Below are positions 62,987 to 64,000 of a DNA stretch of 64,000 nt, piece after piece. How positions within the stretch are numbered: the stretch's first letter is position 1; the number at the start of each line of letters is the position of its first letter. The stretch lies in contig NZ_JACJRQ010000001.1 of NCBI RefSeq assembly GCF_014697355.1, positions 124,001 to 188,000 of the forward strand, in the 5' to 3' direction. The position numbers and the translations under genes were made by a program. The notes under the pieces were generated by a model. The model had not been told where the DNA came from. It saw only the letters and a program-made list of their open reading frames with translations, and did not search any database. Origin of the DNA: Nostoc calcicola FACHB-3891 (GTDB taxonomy: Bacteria > Cyanobacteriota > Cyanobacteriia > Cyanobacteriales > Nostocaceae).

Positions 62987-63208
62987 ATGAAAGCATACGA
63001 ATTTCCAGCGAATGTCACTACCGAAGGCAAAATAGAATTACCAGATGCGATTTTGCAACAGTTAGTAAATAAACAGCAGGTAAAAGTAATTATTCTTGTC
63101 AATGAACCCACAGAAGAAGAACAAGAAGAAGCAGCTTGGCATCGTCTTGCATCTGAGCAATTATTAAAAGGTTACAGCGAAGATGATGCTATCTACGACA
63201 CGATTTAA
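62987..63208 (+). CDS. Putative antitoxin of the MazF-like pair
   Basis: 73 residues: MKAYEFPANVTTEGKIELPD, then a basic/hydrophobic strand (VKVIILVNEP) and an acidic C-terminus (TEEEQEEAAW ... SEDDAIYDTI). The N-terminal SpoVT/AbrB-like pattern (T-x-E-G-K-I-x-L-P) and pairing with a MazF/PemK toxin three bases downstream identify it as an antitoxin. Exact family is uncertain. Confidence 0.72.
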   Translation: MKAYEFPANVTTEGKIELPDAILQQLVNKQQVKVIILVNEPTEEEQEEAAWHRLASEQLLKGYSEDDAIYDTI

Positions 63209-63211
63209 GCA

Positions 63212-63544
63212 ATGCAAAATTATCAATCTGGCTCAGTTCTTTTACTCAAATTGCCTTTTTCTGATGCAGTAACATTCAAACTGCGTCCGGTATTATTGCT
63301 TTTAGATACAGGAGATGATGATGTTATTGTGGCGCGGATTACCAGTCAAATAACTCAAACTGCTTTTGATGTTGAAATTATCGAATGGCAACAAGCAGGT
63401 TTAATGCGTCCGTCGGTAGTGAGATTGCATAAGATAAACACAGTAGAAAAGCGTCTATTAGAACGTCAATTAGGAACTTTACAACCAAATGATTGGACAA
63501 AAGTGCGTCAGCACATCCATCAAATATGGTCTTCCATTGAATAA
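63212..63544 (+). CDS. MazF/PemK-family toxin
   Basis: 110 residues of the MazF/PemK fold: GSVLLLKLPFSDAVTFKLRP VLLL type strands, VIVARITSQITQT, LMRPSVVRLHKINTVEK with the conserved RPS...RLxKI. MazF toxins cleave single-stranded mRNA. It is read in an operon with the antitoxin (3-base gap), and its stop overlaps the next ATG. No inactivating change is visible. Confidence 0.82.
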   Translation: MQNYQSGSVLLLKLPFSDAVTFKLRPVLLLLDTGDDDVIVARITSQITQTAFDVEIIEWQQAGLMRPSVVRLHKINTVEKRLLERQLGTLQPNDWTKVRQHIHQIWSSIE

Positions 63545-63677
63545 TGAAAATTACCTACAACCCAAGATACAACATAGCTTATATCATGTAATGGATGAAA
63601 ATCAGCAAGCGATCGCGGTACAAATTCCTATAGCTGACTTTGACAAAAATAAATCAGTGATACCTTTTTTACTATGA
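63544..63677 (+). pseudogene. Two overlapping mini-ORFs (DUF2283-like start and antitoxin-like remnant)
   Basis: ATG 63544 overlaps the MazF stop and encodes MKITYNPRYNIAYIM, the usual start of DUF2283 proteins, but ends after 15 residues (TAA 63589-63591). The next ATG 63591 overlaps that stop and encodes 28 residues, MDENQQAIAVQIPIADFDKN, resembling the start of cyanobacterial antitoxins. It ends at TGA 63675-63677, overlapping the ATG of the Uma2 gene. These look like remnants of two TA-related genes, though every junction keeps start-stop overlap. Confidence 0.6.
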
Positions 63678-64000
63678 CTTCTTCTCCCCACTATATCCCT
63701 CAATCTGATCCCCCCCTTCCTCCTTGGGAAACTCTACCAACGATGTATGATTTACCTAGTGACAACCCAGAGGAACCAGGTTTGCCAGACGATTTTCATT
63801 TTTTACAGCCTTTACTTTTATACTTAACTTTTCAGCCCATTAACTGGAATCCGGAACTAGTTTACAGTGCTGCTGACCTTAATCTCTACTATGATTTACA
63901 ACATCCTTTGTGGTACAAGCGCCCAGATTGGTTTGGTGTAGTAAGTGTAGGAAAATTATACAAAGGGCAAGACTTACGGTTAAGTTATGTAACTTGGCAA
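63674..64000 (+). CDS. Uma2-family protein, truncated by the window end
   Basis: The first 109 residues are present: MTSSPHYIPQSDPPLPPWET, a Pro-rich N-terminus, then DFHFLQPLLLYLTFQPINWN and DLQHPLWYKRPDWFGVVSVG, the Uma2 core up to the catalytic PDW. The rest lies beyond the window. The ATG overlaps the preceding stop (ATGA). It belongs to the same DUF820 family as the gene at 58874, but is of the longer, Pro-rich N-terminus type. Confidence 0.75.
   Translation, partial: MTSSPHYIPQSDPPLPPWETLPTMYDLPSDNPEEPGLPDDFHFLQPLLLYLTFQPINWNPELVYSAADLNLYYDLQHPLWYKRPDWFGVVSVGKLYKGQDLRLSYVTWQ

Overview
The window looks like chromosomal DNA from a filamentous, heterocyst-forming cyanobacterium of the Nostoc/Anabaena group. 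Seen directly: very frequent HIP1-type GCGATCGC octamers, abundant short tandemly repeated sequences between genes, and cyanobacterial genes such as cphB-cphA (cyanophycin), a CCB2/CCB4-type cytochrome b6 assembly protein, rpaB, an NblB-like HEAT protein and a paired set of flavodiiron proteins. The adjacent Flv3/Flv1 pair resembles the heterocyst-type flv3B-flv1B arrangement known from Anabaena. The order dps - carB - group 2 sigma factor - (mutT, CBS) - nblB also resembles an Anabaena chromosome segment, from memory and not checked. No rRNA, tRNA, CRISPR array, prophage or intact transposase gene was recognised.

Layout. 0-8 kb: DUF1815 protein, flv3B-flv1B, coaX and an exported amidohydrolase. 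8-17.7 kb: a MITE-like element, a PEP-CTERM protein, an alpha/beta hydrolase, a Nudix enzyme, a small basic protein, argH, larB, a family 5 solute-binding lipoprotein, ispF and trmD. 17.9-22.4 kb: a highly structured RNA candidate, then cphB and cphA. 22.4-33.3 kb: tatA, a pentapeptide/RidA fusion, a VapBC-like module flanked by a duplicated sequence, Nudix, malQ, a RodZ-like protein, an rluB-type pseudouridine synthase, DUF2993, cdsA, cbiT and a Ser/Thr kinase. 34-41 kb: two copies of a module made of a 21-bp tandem array, a conserved leader and a large STAND-type NTPase with TPR repeats. 41-58.7 kb: a [2Fe-2S] protein, a dps with an unusual ferroxidase centre, carB, a sigma factor, DUF760, mutT, a CBS protein, nblB, a LEVG-type PEP-CTERM protein, DUF456, a degenerate M48 peptidase, a CCB2/CCB4 protein, rpaB and radA. 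58.8-64 kb: an accessory cluster with two Uma2 proteins, a HicBA pair whose toxin carries an internal stop, a WD40 kinase, a MazF/PemK-type pair and a chain of tiny overlapping ORFs.

How the genes fit together. Housekeeping functions dominate: arginine and pyrimidine precursors (carB, argH), nitrogen storage as cyanophycin (cphA makes it, cphB degrades it), CoA, isoprenoid, phospholipid and corrinoid synthesis, glycogen/maltodextrin use, redox protection (Flv, Dps) and light/stress control (RpaB, sigma factor, NblB). Superimposed on these are conflict or signalling genes (STAND-TPR twins, toxin-antitoxin pairs, WD40 kinase).

The strongest candidates for something undescribed are the duplicated 21-bp-array/STAND module and the roughly 400-nt structured RNA upstream of cphB. 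Repeat sequence has also spread into several coding ends (coaX, rluB, larB, cdsA, mutT), so I have moved some starts to the first codon past the repeat. All family names come from reading motifs; no database search was possible.
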